A stretch of 64,000 nt of DNA, from assembly GCA_022702545.1 (NCBI GenBank), contig JAHRBC010000003.1, positions 1,054,001 to 1,118,000 of the forward strand. The letters run 5' to 3'. The position numbers were made by a program, and so were the translations under genes. Source of the DNA: Phycomyces nitens. Its lineage: Eukaryota > Mucoromycota > Mucoromycetes > Mucorales > Phycomycetaceae. The notes under the pieces were generated by a model. The model searched no databases. It saw only the letters and a program-made list of their open reading frames with translations, and had not been told where the DNA came from. This document shows positions 23,101 through 35,500 of this stretch, piece after piece; the first letter of the stretch is position 1; each line of letters starts with the position of its first letter.

Positions 23101-25363
23101 CCCTGATTTTCTTGATGTCCCGTATTTGATTTCTTGATGAATCGGATGCTTCGTATATGTTCTTGATCGCAGTAGAGGTCCAAGCATCCCTTTCCCTCAG
23201 CCCAGCGAGATGGCGAGACTCTGGGCTGAACTCTCTTGAGTTGAATGGTTCCTTTGTTCTTGACGATACCTTGTTTGGATTTCTTGATAGTGAACCCGGT
23301 ACGCTGATGATGTCTTGAATGTTTTGGAACCTGGGAAAGGGATACTTGTACATACTGGTCTCGATCATGCTCAGGGATGGCAGCCACGACAATTGAATCG
23401 TCTTGGATATCTTTTGTATCGGTTTATTTTGCCTTGGGTCGGTAAGCTGTAAGATGTACAGGCTGAGTTGGCTGAATAAGCTTCATTGGCTTCATTGGCT
23501 TCATTGGCTTCATTGGCTTCATTGGCTTCATTGGCTGTACGGATGAATATAGCCGCCATCCCTTTGCAGAACATATCGTCGGCGGAAGCAGTTGGTGTAA
23601 AGAAGACCACCTGGGACCAGCATAGGCTTGTTGTCTTGTTGGCTGGTCGTATCCGAGATATCTTGGCTTGCGATATAATTCTCGGATCCATTGTTTGAGG
23701 TGGCCATTCTTGCGAGTTTATATGGCCTCGAGAGTCAGGATTGTTTTTGAGCCAATCCACTTTGAATCGTCTGATGCTTGATTGAGCCGTTCTTGTTTCA
23801 ACTATTGACGGTGGGTATCTGGTGTTACTCTCGAGGCCATCGACGGAAAGATTGCTTCTCCTCAATGACAACTGCCATATATAATATATGGACCTTTAGT
23901 TGTCAATCGCAACCTGCTACTGACAGAAGTAAGCATACTCTGCTCGGTCTGGTCAATCGGTTGATTGTTGCCCATCCAGACCAGTCATCATTCACCTCAA
24001 AGAGGTTGGCACGAAATCTGACTGCAGTTCTCTTGTATTGCTTGCAACTGCCTTGGGATCCCATGCTTTCTCTCCCAGTGACAAGTACAGGGCGGATTGT
24101 CGGAAGACTTGATGCGTACTTGTCACTGTTGCGATCGAACTACGGTTGGGGTGTCTGTAGAAATCACCTTGTTTTTGCCATCTCTGGTGATTATGCTTGT
24201 CTGGGTGTGTGCTTGCGTAGTTGGACCCAGGAACAGACTCGATTGTACCCCTGTAGCCGATCTTCCGTTACGTCTGTGAGAAACTTGTTGACAATATCTT
24301 GCTGTCATTGGCTTGTTTCTCGGAAACCTCTCGAGTGCATTGGCTCTATTCGATGGATTTACCACAATCCAATAGTAGACTCCTCATAGTCCGGAAAGGA
24401 CCAATCAGAACCTGGAAGCAAGCTTGTAATATCTTGCAAGAGCCGGCAAAGGTCATCCAAAGACTCGAAAAGAATCCAACATGGAGACCAACTCGTTCGG
24501 TCCAGACATAACGGCGTAATGGACACCGTTACCCCTCAGTATCCATTCTCCCTGGCTCAAGTACAAACCTCAAGCAACCAAGACCTGATAACCAGATCCG
24601 CCAGACAAAGACCCAGCCAGCAACAACCTCTAGAACCGTTCCAGAGACTTGACCAACCGAACCACAATGTCCTAATCGGACCCAGAAACAAAGACCTCAG
24701 CAGCCCAATACATACCATAACCATCTCTTCCAAATCTCGACCTCAGACTCGGAAGGAAGTTGACAAGAACCGTACGAACAGGAAGTTCAAGTCAACCCTA
24801 CAGCAGTGCAAGCACCACCCTCGAATGTAGACAAACGGCAAATACCAGAGGGAGCCAGGATTGGAAACCAGTCTTGTACCACCGAATGCGACACTCCAAT
24901 GTAGATCTCCACATCTACCTTCTCTTTACTATCTATGCCAAGTCAAGAACTCGGAACCCAACTGCCAGGTGGGACGTGGTGTCAACCTCTGAAGAGATTG
25001 ATAAGCCAGCCCGTTTGAGTCTGTAACAGCAGGAACCAAACGTAAAGAGGCCACCTCATGGCTTAACTGAAAAAGACAATGTGAATCACCACAAAGGCCA
25101 ACAGAAAAGTACCATGAAAGGTCCGGTCACTCGAGCATCTCCATGAAGCTTCAGAAGCTTCCGAATCAACCTTTGTTACCGGCCGCGTCTGACTGGCTCC
25201 AGGGCCAGCAGACCGATGATGCGTCCACTTGGTGAAACGTACGAGCCTTGGGTCTAGATATCAAAACTTCAGAACGATCGGTTTCGCAGATTCCTTACTG
25301 CACTTTAGACCCGAGGGTCAAAGTGAGCTCAGTCACCACTAGCCAACTATCTTCGTCTCGAAA
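23101..25363. other. Diverged part of copy B, no supported gene
   Basis: Homologous to 6660-9055 in patches only. A 9-bp array, TTCATTGGC repeated about six times, lies at 23481-23535; it reads as Asn-Glu-Ala repeats within a 166-codon minus frame (23371-23871). A 203-codon plus frame lies at 23778-24389. Neither has a counterpart in the matching part of copy A, so I leave them uncalled. Some of this DNA may be 3' UTR of the gene at 25364. Confidence 0.5.
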
Positions 25364-27286
25364 TCACTGACCGGCCTTTGGTCGGAGGGCGTACTTCAGG
25401 AGCTTCTTAGAATCATCCTTGGGGACAAGTACTTTTCCTGGCTCGTCAAATTCAGTCACCTCGCACTTGCGCGCAAAGCGAGAAGTGTTTAGCCTAACAT
25501 GGATAGGCTGGACGACACGAGTTGTCTTGAGCTCTTCCTCAGCATCCTTTACCTCTTTGCTGCTGGATGCAGCAACAGGCTTGGGAGCCTTGGCCTTCAC
25601 TGGGAAAGGTACCTTGAATTGATCTTCAGGACCCTTGGAAGGTTTTCCCTTGACTGGAAAAGGTGCTTTGAACTGCCCTTCAGGAGCCTTTCCCTTATCA
25701 CGGCTGGCTGCCGCAACAGGTGCTGGCTTTTGAGAAGTGCAGTCTTTCACGGCCTTCTCCCTCTCGGTGCTAAGATCCACAGGCTTGAACACCTTTGAAA
25801 GCATGCTATTGGAGTAAGCCTCTCTGCTCTCCAGCTTTGCAGTGGCAGCTCTAGCCAGGTCCAGGATCTTCTGACTGGCGGGCGAAATGACCTTGGATTT
25901 ATCCTTGGGTTTGGAAAACACCATTGGATGCTCCTCGGTCTCATCATCCCCGTCGGCACCTGTCACCAACCCTCGCATACAGGGCTCCTCCTGCTTCTTG
26001 CCCAGTACTTTGGAAATGCTGTCTTTGCTGCTAGGAATTTCCTGGGCCAAGAAGTCACTAACCAGCGTCGATCGGTGCTTACCGACTCTCGCATCATCGT
26101 CAGCAACCTGCTGCGGCACACAGGTTGGACCTTTGTTCATACTAAAATCCTTGCCCGCCGGCTGGGAGGGACCGAACAGGCTGTCCACTGACACGGATTT
26201 TCGGGCGGGAACCACGGCCTCTTCGCCACAAGAGGGATCGAGCATCACCGCATCGTCGTTTTCTTGACCCATGGCAACGTCGTCAATGTCCATGGGTTCG
26301 GAACATCCTGTGGAGTGAACGTGTCCGGAAATGCCACCAAGTGAAAGAGATCTTTGTGGGGTGATCTCTTCGTCTGAATCCATAATATCATCAAAGATAC
26401 CATTTGGATCCACAGTATCAATCTCCATTGGCTCAAAAAGAGCCGCAGGAACGGTCTCGCAACCGTGAGTCTCCCCTTGCTCAAAGGCTTGGAGATCGTC
26501 GACCGACCAGCCCATCGGCTTTCCTCCATCCAATTCAACAGGATGCACAGGTTCCAGGAAGTAGTGCTCATCGGACGAGCATCTTCCGGCAGGTGCATCT
26601 GCCTCGACTTGGACTTCAGGAGCCTCTGGAGACGAATCGCCATGAGATTCTGTAGAGAAGCTGTTAAACCCCTCATCCATCATCTCGTCCAGGAGCTTGG
26701 CATAGGCCCTCAGCTTCCTGAGTTCCTCTGAGGATTGACTGTCCCAGAAGAAGTCGAGCTGTACGTTGGGCTCAGTCTCCTCACAGCTCTCCGTAAGCTC
26801 AGTAGACACACCGTCGTCCAGAGGAGCATGGGTTGCCCCATCAGTACCAGCCACGCCGTTGACTGGGAACACCATTACGGAGCTGTCACCAGCTGCTACA
26901 AAAGAGTAACAACGGTGTGGGATGTATCCCCGAAAGTCTGCAACAAAGGATGAAGAAGACTCCCCTACGTCAATGGATTCCGCGTCCAAAGACGAACCAG
27001 CAGATTCCAAGGAATCCGCGCAGTTTGACACATGGCCAAGGGTTGTCTTGCTAGTGTCCTTGATGTGACCTTCGACCAGGCCATCATCATCAAAGCGGGT
27101 CTTGTTCACTGGGGCAGCGTCCATGCCGAGTGCAGAGGGACGTCTTCGAGCAGGTTTGGCCATGCTGAAAGCAGAGGGCAAAGGAGAAGCGGCCAACATC
27201 ATCATGGGGATGATGAGGCAAAGTGGGGTAATAATTGAATAAAGCCATTTGGCTGTTTGGAGAGCGTTGTGAAGCTTGGGATGCAT
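25364..27286 (-). CDS. Acidic low-complexity protein with N-terminal signal/anchor, paralogue B (640 aa)
   Basis: Single uninterrupted frame of 640 codons from an ATG; family unknown. Residues about 14-35 are strongly hydrophobic (WLYSIITPLCLIIPMMMLAA), followed by SPLPSAF and a basic ARRRPS segment, as in a signal peptide or anchor. The middle is acidic, with EPMEIDT and EPMDIDD near-repeats around residues 285-335. The C-terminal third turns Lys/Pro/Ala-rich, with two copies of QFK-PFPVK and a basic end (LKYALRPKAGQ). It is the paralogue of the 9056-10726 gene. Shared landmarks are the N-terminal layout, FDDD, and CVPQQ; identity elsewhere is low despite near-identical DNA 3-8 kb away. The start is the first ATG after a 5' region with T-rich and A-rich runs. 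Confidence 0.6.
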   Translation of the reverse strand: MHPKLHNALQTAKWLYSIITPLCLIIPMMMLAASPLPSAFSMAKPARRRPSALGMDAAPVNKTRFDDDGLVEGHIKDTSKTTLGHVSNCADSLESAGSSLDAESIDVGESSSSFVADFRGYIPHRCYSFVAAGDSSVMVFPVNGVAGTDGATHAPLDDGVSTELTESCEETEPNVQLDFFWDSQSSEELRKLRAYAKLLDEMMDEGFNSFSTESHGDSSPEAPEVQVEADAPAGRCSSDEHYFLEPVHPVELDGGKPMGWSVDDLQAFEQGETHGCETVPAALFEPMEIDTVDPNGIFDDIMDSDEEITPQRSLSLGGISGHVHSTGCSEPMDIDDVAMGQENDDAVMLDPSCGEEAVVPARKSVSVDSLFGPSQPAGKDFSMNKGPTCVPQQVADDDARVGKHRSTLVSDFLAQEIPSSKDSISKVLGKKQEEPCMRGLVTGADGDDETEEHPMVFSKPKDKSKVISPASQKILDLARAATAKLESREAYSNSMLSKVFKPVDLSTEREKAVKDCTSQKPAPVAAASRDKGKAPEGQFKAPFPVKGKPSKGPEDQFKVPFPVKAKAPKPVAASSSKEVKDAEEELKTTRVVQPIHVRLNTSRFARKCEVTEFDEPGKVLVPKDDSKKLLKYALRPKAGQ

Positions 27287-30200
27287 TCTGAATAAACGAC
27301 TTGAGAAACAGAGAAAAGGGAAAATTGTTAAGACACCTCTTTTTTATATAAAAAAAAAGGCGTTCTTGATTGCATCGCCAATATCCTTGGCGTAATTATG
27401 AAACAGATTAATCCCAAAAGACCATGCTTATCTCTATATTTTACTGCTTTCGGCAACAGTTCGTGGGAGCCATGGCAACGATTCGTGGAAACCAAGGTGA
27501 CGTGATTGATCTATTGGCTGTAATTAATTCCATGTCAAAATGCGTGTAACATCGTGTCAAAATGAACTGTGATGGTAGAGTGTTTGACTGATTATGAGTA
27601 AAAGGTAGTTGTTGAGGAAGTAAAGAAGTAAAGAAGTAAAGAAAATTAGACTTGTTGGTGTTCCTGTAACATTAAAAAGTCCAAGAAGAGCGATTTTGTG
27701 CTTTGTCTTGTTACGCCGAAATGGTCTGTGCGTTACTTGAAAAGGGACATTAGGACCACACAAGATATTTGACAGTCATGAAAGTCTGCTTTAATAGTGG
27801 CCGAGAAAAAAAAAGTAATCTAGACAATCACAAATAAAATCTCAATAAGACGAGGTACATCTGTATTAAATAGCAAGAGAAATAGAAATAATGAGCGCCT
27901 GTCATTTATATGTGAGTGAGTGTATTTTGATTGAATAAATATATCCACACTATTACAGAAGCTAAGCCCAGTCATCTGTAATATCCAATGCAGTATGAAA
28001 AGACTATTCCATTGCAAAGGGCCCAAAATACGATAATGGAACAAATAAGTGCGTAAACTATATGGGCTTTAATTTTAATGTCTGGCCTACACACATAGCT
28101 TGTATAATGTAATTAAGAACCTGGAATACTAACAGTATTCTAATACTTGCAGAATTATTCTCGGAATAATAAACCATCTCAATATCTGACAAGTCAAGAA
28201 AATAAATTATTTAGCCCGATCGTTGTATTCTATCCCCTTTTTGCTTAAAAGACCATGTCTAGAAACATATGGATATAAGCATACAGAGTGATTACATGCT
28301 TATTTAGTTTGATGATCTTCTAAAATACTTACCGATATACTTGAGTTTTTATTATCTCCTTAATTACTTGAACATATATCCTTTATAATGAGACAATAAA
28401 AAGAGATATATTAACAATTGCATTAAGCACTCGGTCATTGAGAAAGAAAACATCAATGATGTACATGGCTGAATTATCATTTGCTAAAACTCACGGCAGT
28501 ATTAATGCTGATAGAGAGACAGTCCACCGTATAAGACAATTTCCGAGGGTCAAGTCTGTAACATAAAAAGACTCGTATAAGGAGACTCAAGATTTTCGCC
28601 GTTAGATATATGGTGCATTTGGACTTTGATATCAACTTTTTTACATACTTTTCAAAAGTCCAAGACTTTTGCAAAAATGAAGTTATAAAAAATCCAAGCC
28701 GAGCGTTGGATAACTATAGTACTGTTTAATGTATCCCTCGGCTTTATTTTTAATTAAATAGCTTTAACAAAAAAAGACTTGGTGTGTTAAAGATTTGCTA
28801 GTAAGAGACGGTTACATAGCGGAGATCATAATTATATATTTTCCAGTATGTCGGATGTTAAATACCATTATTTTTTGACTGTGGAGTTTTATCAAACGAA
28901 ATTGAAACAAGTTCAACAAAAGTCGATAGTTATAAATGCACCATATGCTTCATTTACTTTCTTTGATAGACAGAAACCAAAGCAAGAAAGATATATAAAC
29001 AGCAATTCATGCTTGGAACCGTTTTTACAAAAATAATATTTCAAACATTCTGATGTGAAGAATAGATTAGAATCAACTGTTACCGGTTTGTCCGGGCTGT
29101 ATTAAACTCTTGTAGGATTTATACAATATGAATTGAAGAGTCTTTACTGATTCAAAATATATTTTTAATTGATTTTTTGGTGACTTTTCATTTACAAAAG
29201 TCTGCTCCCAAACGATAGGATGGTTTAAAAGTCGGTTCTAATATGTAGATTATGATGCGTAAAGAGAAAAGAAGTATATTGACAATCAAAATCTTACAAT
29301 TGAGTAATGCGTAACTTTGGGACCTTTTTGCTGTGTCGATTTAACTGTACCCTATTTTTCGGAACTCACTATTTTTTTTCTGTTTCAAAACGGATAAAAT
29401 TTAACAACCGCACTGGATGTGCAAAAAGAAACTTTGTTATCATGAGATCACGTGTAGGTTGGTTGCTACAGTACAGATCTCTTTGGGTGGGTGTACAGCC
29501 ACAATATATGTGTACGATCATCTTATGGATTCCATGGATTCTGGTGTGATAAGTCATATTACAGCGAATATGGTCTGTTCTTTTGACCACGAACGGCTAC
29601 AATTGACCAGGTTGGTCAACTATTTTCCAAAGCCAAACAATGCACCTGTTGTAGCATTTTCCACTATAAATAGCATCGCTTGTATCCATTATTAATACAA
29701 ATATATATATAAATATATAAAACAATAGATAAAGATAGATCCACAACCATCTTAGATTTGCTATATATAAAAAAAGCCTCCAAGGTTAAAAGCCATACCA
29801 TTTAGCCGATATGTATGCCACTGATGTTGAGATATAAAAGCCTAAACTTAAAGGCCATATTAATTATAGTAACAAAAATCATCAAGAATTGAGTGTTGTT
29901 GGTAGAAAAGATTGATAAAAATGATTTTATTTCTTTCATTGATAATAATGAATGAAATGAGTGCTTGATTTTATATTTATAAAAAGAGGTTCATTGTGTA
30001 CATTGTACGATGAAATTTCAATTTTCAAGTTATCTGTAGAGCCCAAACTGTTCAATCAATCTAGTCCTCCACCAGCAATTAAAGTATCAAATATTAGAAA
30101 CTAGCCTTGGCTATAGACATTTGGGTATTAATGGCATACAAATAAAAAAGAGCCTCTATATTTACAAGTACTGCAGTATGAAATCTCTTTGTGCCATTTA

Positions 30201-31766
30201 AAACTATTGCAAACTATGTACGATATGTAAGCCTCCATTGTTAATACTCGAAAAAAGATTATTACTAAGCTATTCGACTTGCATAATATATTGTAATACA
30301 CTTGTGGGTTACAAGACATAATCAGGCTTTGTGTTTTAAGCATGACTCTATTCATATCTCCATTGTCTGTATGTCAATCCTAGTCGACTTTGATTATCAA
30401 ACCCCCTTGGCTAAAATACCATTTTGTAATTATTATTATTATTATCATACAATTCTTACAATATACATGAATATCTCATGTCTCATTTGAAAGCCTTTTA
30501 GACTTTATTATTGATAGCCAAGTCTCTGTTTTAGATAAATGTATATAACAATTCTCTTCCATGATCCAATACCCATATATATATACATATATTGTATACG
30601 ATGGGTTTATATTTATTAGTTTTAATGATGTCATTTACTGTAAAATCAAGTAAATGCAATAGAAATACATGTTTCTAGTGGTCTCAAGGTCAAATAGTAG
30701 CCCATATACCATAGCTATTCTTAAAAGAGACTTGAGATATACAAAAGAAATTGAGTATATTCTTGTATTAAATTTAAGAGCAAGTATAGTTTCAAAGACA
30801 ATCATTTGCTAATAAACAGCCAATCAGCTCTCTAGGTAACCGAAATTGTTTTTTTTTTTCAGGACAAAAATCTACCAACCGCACCGTATACACTGCTATT
30901 GGGGACGTCTTATTGTCAAGAGATAAAACCCAGATTGACTGCTAGTGATGTGCAGTTTATAAAATCAATCGAGGCTTTTAAGATCTGTATGGGCTGACTA
31001 CGATCAGTGTTTGACTAGAGCTAAAAAATAAATAAAAATAAAAATAAAATAAAAAAAACAAAATAAGTGTGTCAGGTGGGATGAGTAACTGGTACTTGAT
31101 CAGGGCTTAAGAGCTAATAATGTAAAAGCTAAGATTCAGATGGGTCTGGAAATAGGCTCTGCTGGGGTTGGCTATGTTTAGCTGTTGAGCCAATTTGAAA
31201 CGTATTTTATTCCCAAGATCCTTTTTTTGGTGAAATTAGATTTCAAAATATAATGTCGAATTGAGAAAATATACCTCCATTCTAAAAAAGAACTAGACAA
31301 AAAAGCGAGCCAGATTTGCCTTGACGGCTTGCTCCTCTCCTAAAGATAGCCATTTAGCTTTAATCGTCAGTTGTGTAAGATGTGGAGACTAGTTGAGCAA
31401 CACAGTCAGCGTCATTTTGATAAAGAGGCTTATATATTCTATTCTATTTTATATATACATGAAAACTGTCATGATAATTATAGAATATTCAAGCTAAAAA
31501 AAGGGCCAGGTTGGTTAAAATACCTTGAAATGGTCAATATTTTCTTTTTTTTTCATACCCTATTTCTAGTATTAAATTTCCATAAAAAGGTTGTGTAAGG
31601 TGAAGGTTAAGTAAAATAAACAAACACAAGACAGGTCTGGCTGCAGCAGACTTAAACCCTTGGCAAAAAGCAAATAGACTAAAGCACAACGAAGCCTTCC
31701 GAACGAACACCTTTTAAGGTTAATCTCAGCCTCTGTTTGCTATTTTACGTAAACCATAGAAAAAGG
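27287..31766. other. AT-rich gene-free interval
   Basis: Over 4 kb without a supported gene. The first 500 bp share patches with the region upstream of paralogue A (AGTAAAGAAGTAAAGAAGTAAAG at about 27620). A dispersed repeat covers about 29040-29310. TATATA tracts, ATT trinucleotides (30432-30450) and A-rich runs (31025-31065) occur. No tRNA-like cloverleaf was noticed. Confidence 0.6.
29040..29310. repeat. Dispersed repeat, copy 1
   Basis: Shares collinear blocks with 49270-49490: ATTTATACAATAT, GAGTCTTTACTG, TTCTAATATGTAGATTATGA, TAAAGAG, then GACAATCAAAATCTTAC and a TAATGCG end. Identity is moderate, with indels. It has no coding potential and could be a MITE or the tail of a longer element. 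Confidence 0.65.
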
Positions 31767-31774
31767 TATAAATA
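31767..31774 (+). promoter_or_regulatory. TATA box of the secreted-protein gene
   Basis: TATAAATA lies 62 bp upstream of the ATG at 31836, a usual distance for a short fungal 5' leader. The leader itself is C/A-rich with CAACTCACC and CAACACC segments, typical of strongly expressed fungal genes. Confidence 0.6.
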
Positions 31775-31835
31775 CCAGCTCAATTGACAATCTCAACTCA
31801 CCAGCTCACTTCAACACCTAATACTCCAATACACA

Positions 31836-32418
31836 ATGCGCTCTTACACATCTGCAATTGTCCTTGTCTTCTGTCTCTTGGCCATCTCACTTGTCCAGGC
31901 TCACCCGGTCCGCATCTCCAAGCGCGGCACTGGCGCTGCTATCCATGTCAACTCTGGATCTGCTTTTTGCTCTTACTTGCCTCCTAACCCAGGAGAGAAC
32001 ATCTCTGACACCGAGAATGACGCAGTTCCCTTTTGCACAAGCACTTCCTTGGCTCCTGGATCCAAGAAATTCCCCACCGGATTCATCAAATCCGCTCACT
32101 ATCTGTCCACCGGAGCCTACGCTCAAGTCACCGGCAAGATCGACCGCACCAAATACAAGTTGTCTGCTTCTGATGGTGGAGGACAATATGACAACAAGGT
32201 AAGCTAAAATGACCACCAGAAATAGACATAGACATAGACTAAATCTCGGTATCTAGGATTTGCCAAAGGGAACCTGCAATGGTTACAAGTACTTTGTCAA
32301 CCTCATTGAGCCCGATGCCAATGTCTTTTGCATTCGATGCTGTTCAAAGGCAGCCGATTGCAAACTTGGCATCTCAACCTACGGATGCCAAAGAATCGTT
32401 CCTGGAAACTACAGCTAA
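31836..32418 (+). CDS. Small secreted cysteine-rich protein (174 aa, two exons)
   Basis: Exons 31836-32198 and 32257-32418, with a 58-nt GT-AG intron in phase 0 (GTAAGC...CTAG). Residues 1-22 form a clear signal peptide (MRSYTSAIVLVFCLLAISLV-QA). HPVRISKRG follows, with a Lys-Arg site for Kex2-type processing. The mature part has eight Cys: one each in AFC, PFC, GTC, VFC, the CC pair, DC and GC. This Cys layout with GFIKSAHY, YAQVTGKID, SDGGGQYD, GYKYFVNLIEPD and IVPGNYS matches a conserved fungal secreted family I remember from Mucoromycota and Basidiomycota, for which I know no function. A TATA box and an AATAAA 66 bp past the stop frame it. It converges on VPS13, 158 bp away. Confidence 0.9.
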
Positions 32419-32483
32419 TCATCTAGCATTTTCTTTACTCTTACCCAACCGTTTTGTCAAAACATTTATTCAAAGATCTCTTT

Positions 32484-32489
32484 AATAAA
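32484..32489 (+). terminator. Polyadenylation signal of the secreted-protein gene
   Basis: AATAAA 66 bp after the stop codon, followed by TGTATAAACTTAAAAA, a reasonable cleavage context. It lies in the short space before the convergent VPS13 gene. Confidence 0.5.
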
Positions 32490-32576
32490 CATGTATAAAC
32501 TTAAAAATGACGTCAAATTATTATTGTAATCAAGGTTATTATGCTAGCGTGTGCTTCACCCATTTCACAAAGACAC

Positions 32577-35500
32577 TTAGTGACCAGGTCTACGGAGAAC
32601 GTTGTACTTCACCACTGCCTCTTCAATCTTTCTGAACAGAATTTCACGCGTCTTCTTGTCCGTGATCACAAGGAAAGGTTCCCACCTATCACTTATCAAT
32701 TTGATAGCAATACCGGTAGGCTCACACTTGATTGTATCGATTTCAGTAAATGGTTCCTGCCACTCCACCACCAATCGACGTGTTCTTAACAGCATCACTC
32801 GGTTGGATGTCAACATTGCAATGCGCTCATCACTTTGGACATGGCAATGGTAGATGTACATGTCCTGAAAGTACTTTCCATTATCCACCTCTCTCAACCA
32901 ATGTTGTCCTTGGGCCTCTTTGCTGGAGTACGGCTACACAAGATATTAAAAGAATAAGAAACATGGTACAGAACAAGGTTATAGATTCAAGGTTACCTTT
33001 AGAATACCATCATTTCCGATATAGCGTGGGTATCTAATGCGCTCAATGTCGTTTACATCAGTTGGTGTAGCCGAGTTACGAATGCCTTCAGTCACATTGC
33101 TAGCCAAATCAAAGGCTCCAACAACTGGCTTGGTTACAGCACTAGATTATCATACAAGTATTACTATTGTGTTTATATAGCCTTGTCATTCTACGTGTGT
33201 TACTTACCCAACAAGGCCCTTGCCAAACCCAGTAAAGAACCCACTAACTCCCTCTTTACTAGCACCTTCAATCGGACGCGTCTATGAAACATAATAACAT
33301 CAGCCCTAGACTCTAACATCAATACCACAAAAAAACATACCACAAGTCCAGTCATTCCACTTGCTATACTATTGGCAAAGTAATTTGCACCCTGGGCCAC
33401 ACCCACTAGAGCATGTCGAGGCTTATTTCTCGCCATGTTTTGACGGCGCTTGTCCTGGTACTGGCGGTCCATGGTTGCTACAGATAGTCCCTTGCCAATA
33501 CTTCCCGTAAATTTAGTAAAGCTGTCCGTGACTCCAAATACACTCTTGCGAACAAATCCACTAAAGCCCTAGACACAAAAAAAACCATTGGTCAAAAACC
33601 TCTTGTTCAACGCCAATCTTATCAGACTTACTCTTGCGATACCCAGTCCAAGATCCTGAGGGCGGTCACTCATAATAAAACCTTGCCAGGGCTCATAAAA
33701 CAGTTCGGCAACTCCAGAACTCAAGTTATTGAAAAGACCGACTATAGCCATCGTAAGTACTTTGCTCATAATCTTAAAAAAAAAAGTCTGGCTAAATGTA
33801 CACACCTGGATTTCCAAGGAAATCGGCCGACCCAAGAACATTATGGATCTGATAAATAAACTGATCACTGTAGTGAATAAAGATACGATTGCTGAGATCC
33901 GGTCCACTGGCTCGCAGGTTCTCAACGGCCAAAGCATTGAACTTCATGGGAGCAGCCTAAATACAAATAAATCAGCATAAATTTCAGGGTCCAAGCCTAT
34001 TGATATCAATCTTACATTGATGTTTCCAATAGCCATTGTCAGGATATTGATAAAGAACATTAGTGGAGAGTTTCCTTGTGGTCTAAGGAAATCAAGGTTA
34101 AATTTAGCTAGGGGTTTTTAGCTTGGAGTTATTTGCGTGCCATACCTCTCGTCAACAATATTCAATTCATCTGTTCGCAAGAACGAAAGATCAACACGAA
34201 TGGGCTGGATACTGAGCATCTCAAAGTAAAGTTGTGCCACACCATCTTCCAAATTGACATCAGGGATCTCATTGGTATATTCCCATAATTTCCTACATGT
34301 TAAAAAAGTTAGACATTTACCAAAAAAAAAACCGTTACCAAGCACATTGTCCCAAAATCTCATACCCATCATCAACCACAGAATTCCACCCTTCCACATT
34401 GATGTGCGAAAAGTCAATGATAGAGTACACAAAAGCCTCGTCCATCTCCATGCTCATTTTCTGCAAAAGAACAGAAAAGTACTTTATGTAAAGAACACCA
34501 TGAGCTACAAGAGGAAGTTCAAATGATCAATAAAGTTGTAACAGTGCCCAATAATATTAATAATATTAATAATAATACTTGCAATCATCTTTGACTCTAT
34601 CGATAGCAAGTTGTAATGTAGGAAGAATTTCATGGTTGCCCTCTCTGGTTACATTTGTAGGGTAGAGCAAGATGGGGAACGCCGAACCCGGGAGTTGGTT
34701 ATCAATCTAATGCATTTACAAGAATTAATATGGCTTGAAAAAGAATAGATAAACTTACCTGGATCCATTTAATACTCCATCGAAGGGATTGGTAGATATT
34801 AGAGTCTTTGAAGCTAATATTGAGACCTCGCAAAGTTATATAGGCAATTTCCTGAAATAAATAATCATTTGTGAGCCAAAATTGGTATGGCTAGTATTGA
34901 CCAAATCAAGCCAAACCAAGATGCTTTACCTCTAGCCTTCTGTTGATAAATGAAAGACCAATTTGCTTGATTTCAAACTTGAAGACAAGGTTGAAAATGA
35001 GGTTCAATTCTACTGCTTCGAACCCTTCTCGGACATTGGTTTCTTTTGAGGATGTGGATGTGGATGTGGATGAGGAAAGCGATGTAACTGAAGAATTGGA
35101 TGCTTGGGAGGTAGGTCTAAACAGACTTTCTGATTGAACAAATGGCTTTAGATATACATATTGAACCATATCAGATATCTTGATATCAATTGATGCAATA
35201 GCCGGTTTTCCTTGTCGTGTCTACAATAATATATGTTTGATAAGAAATCACAATGGTTGTAGATCTATCAGGATGTCTTACTGTATATCTAAAGGGCAAC
35301 TGACTGCCGATCTCTTGCAAGTTAATACTTCTTTCGCGGCCATAGATATTCAAAATAATCTTTTTATCCTTGTTGGCAGGCATATCCCAAGAATATGGAA
35401 CTGATTGGTGAGGAGGAAGTCTATAGCGTCTTGCACTCTGTGGATGCATTCTATTGTCACTGAAATCATCCCGCATAATACTAAGTTCTTCTTGATAGAA

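Noticed and set aside
23481..23535. Regular short repeats considered as a CRISPR-like array
   Set aside because: Units are contiguous 9-mers without spacers, and the genome is eukaryotic.
23371..23871. 166-aa minus frame with Asn-Glu-Ala repeats
   Set aside because: The repeat comes from a 9-bp satellite and copy A has a 13-bp satellite with no matching frame.
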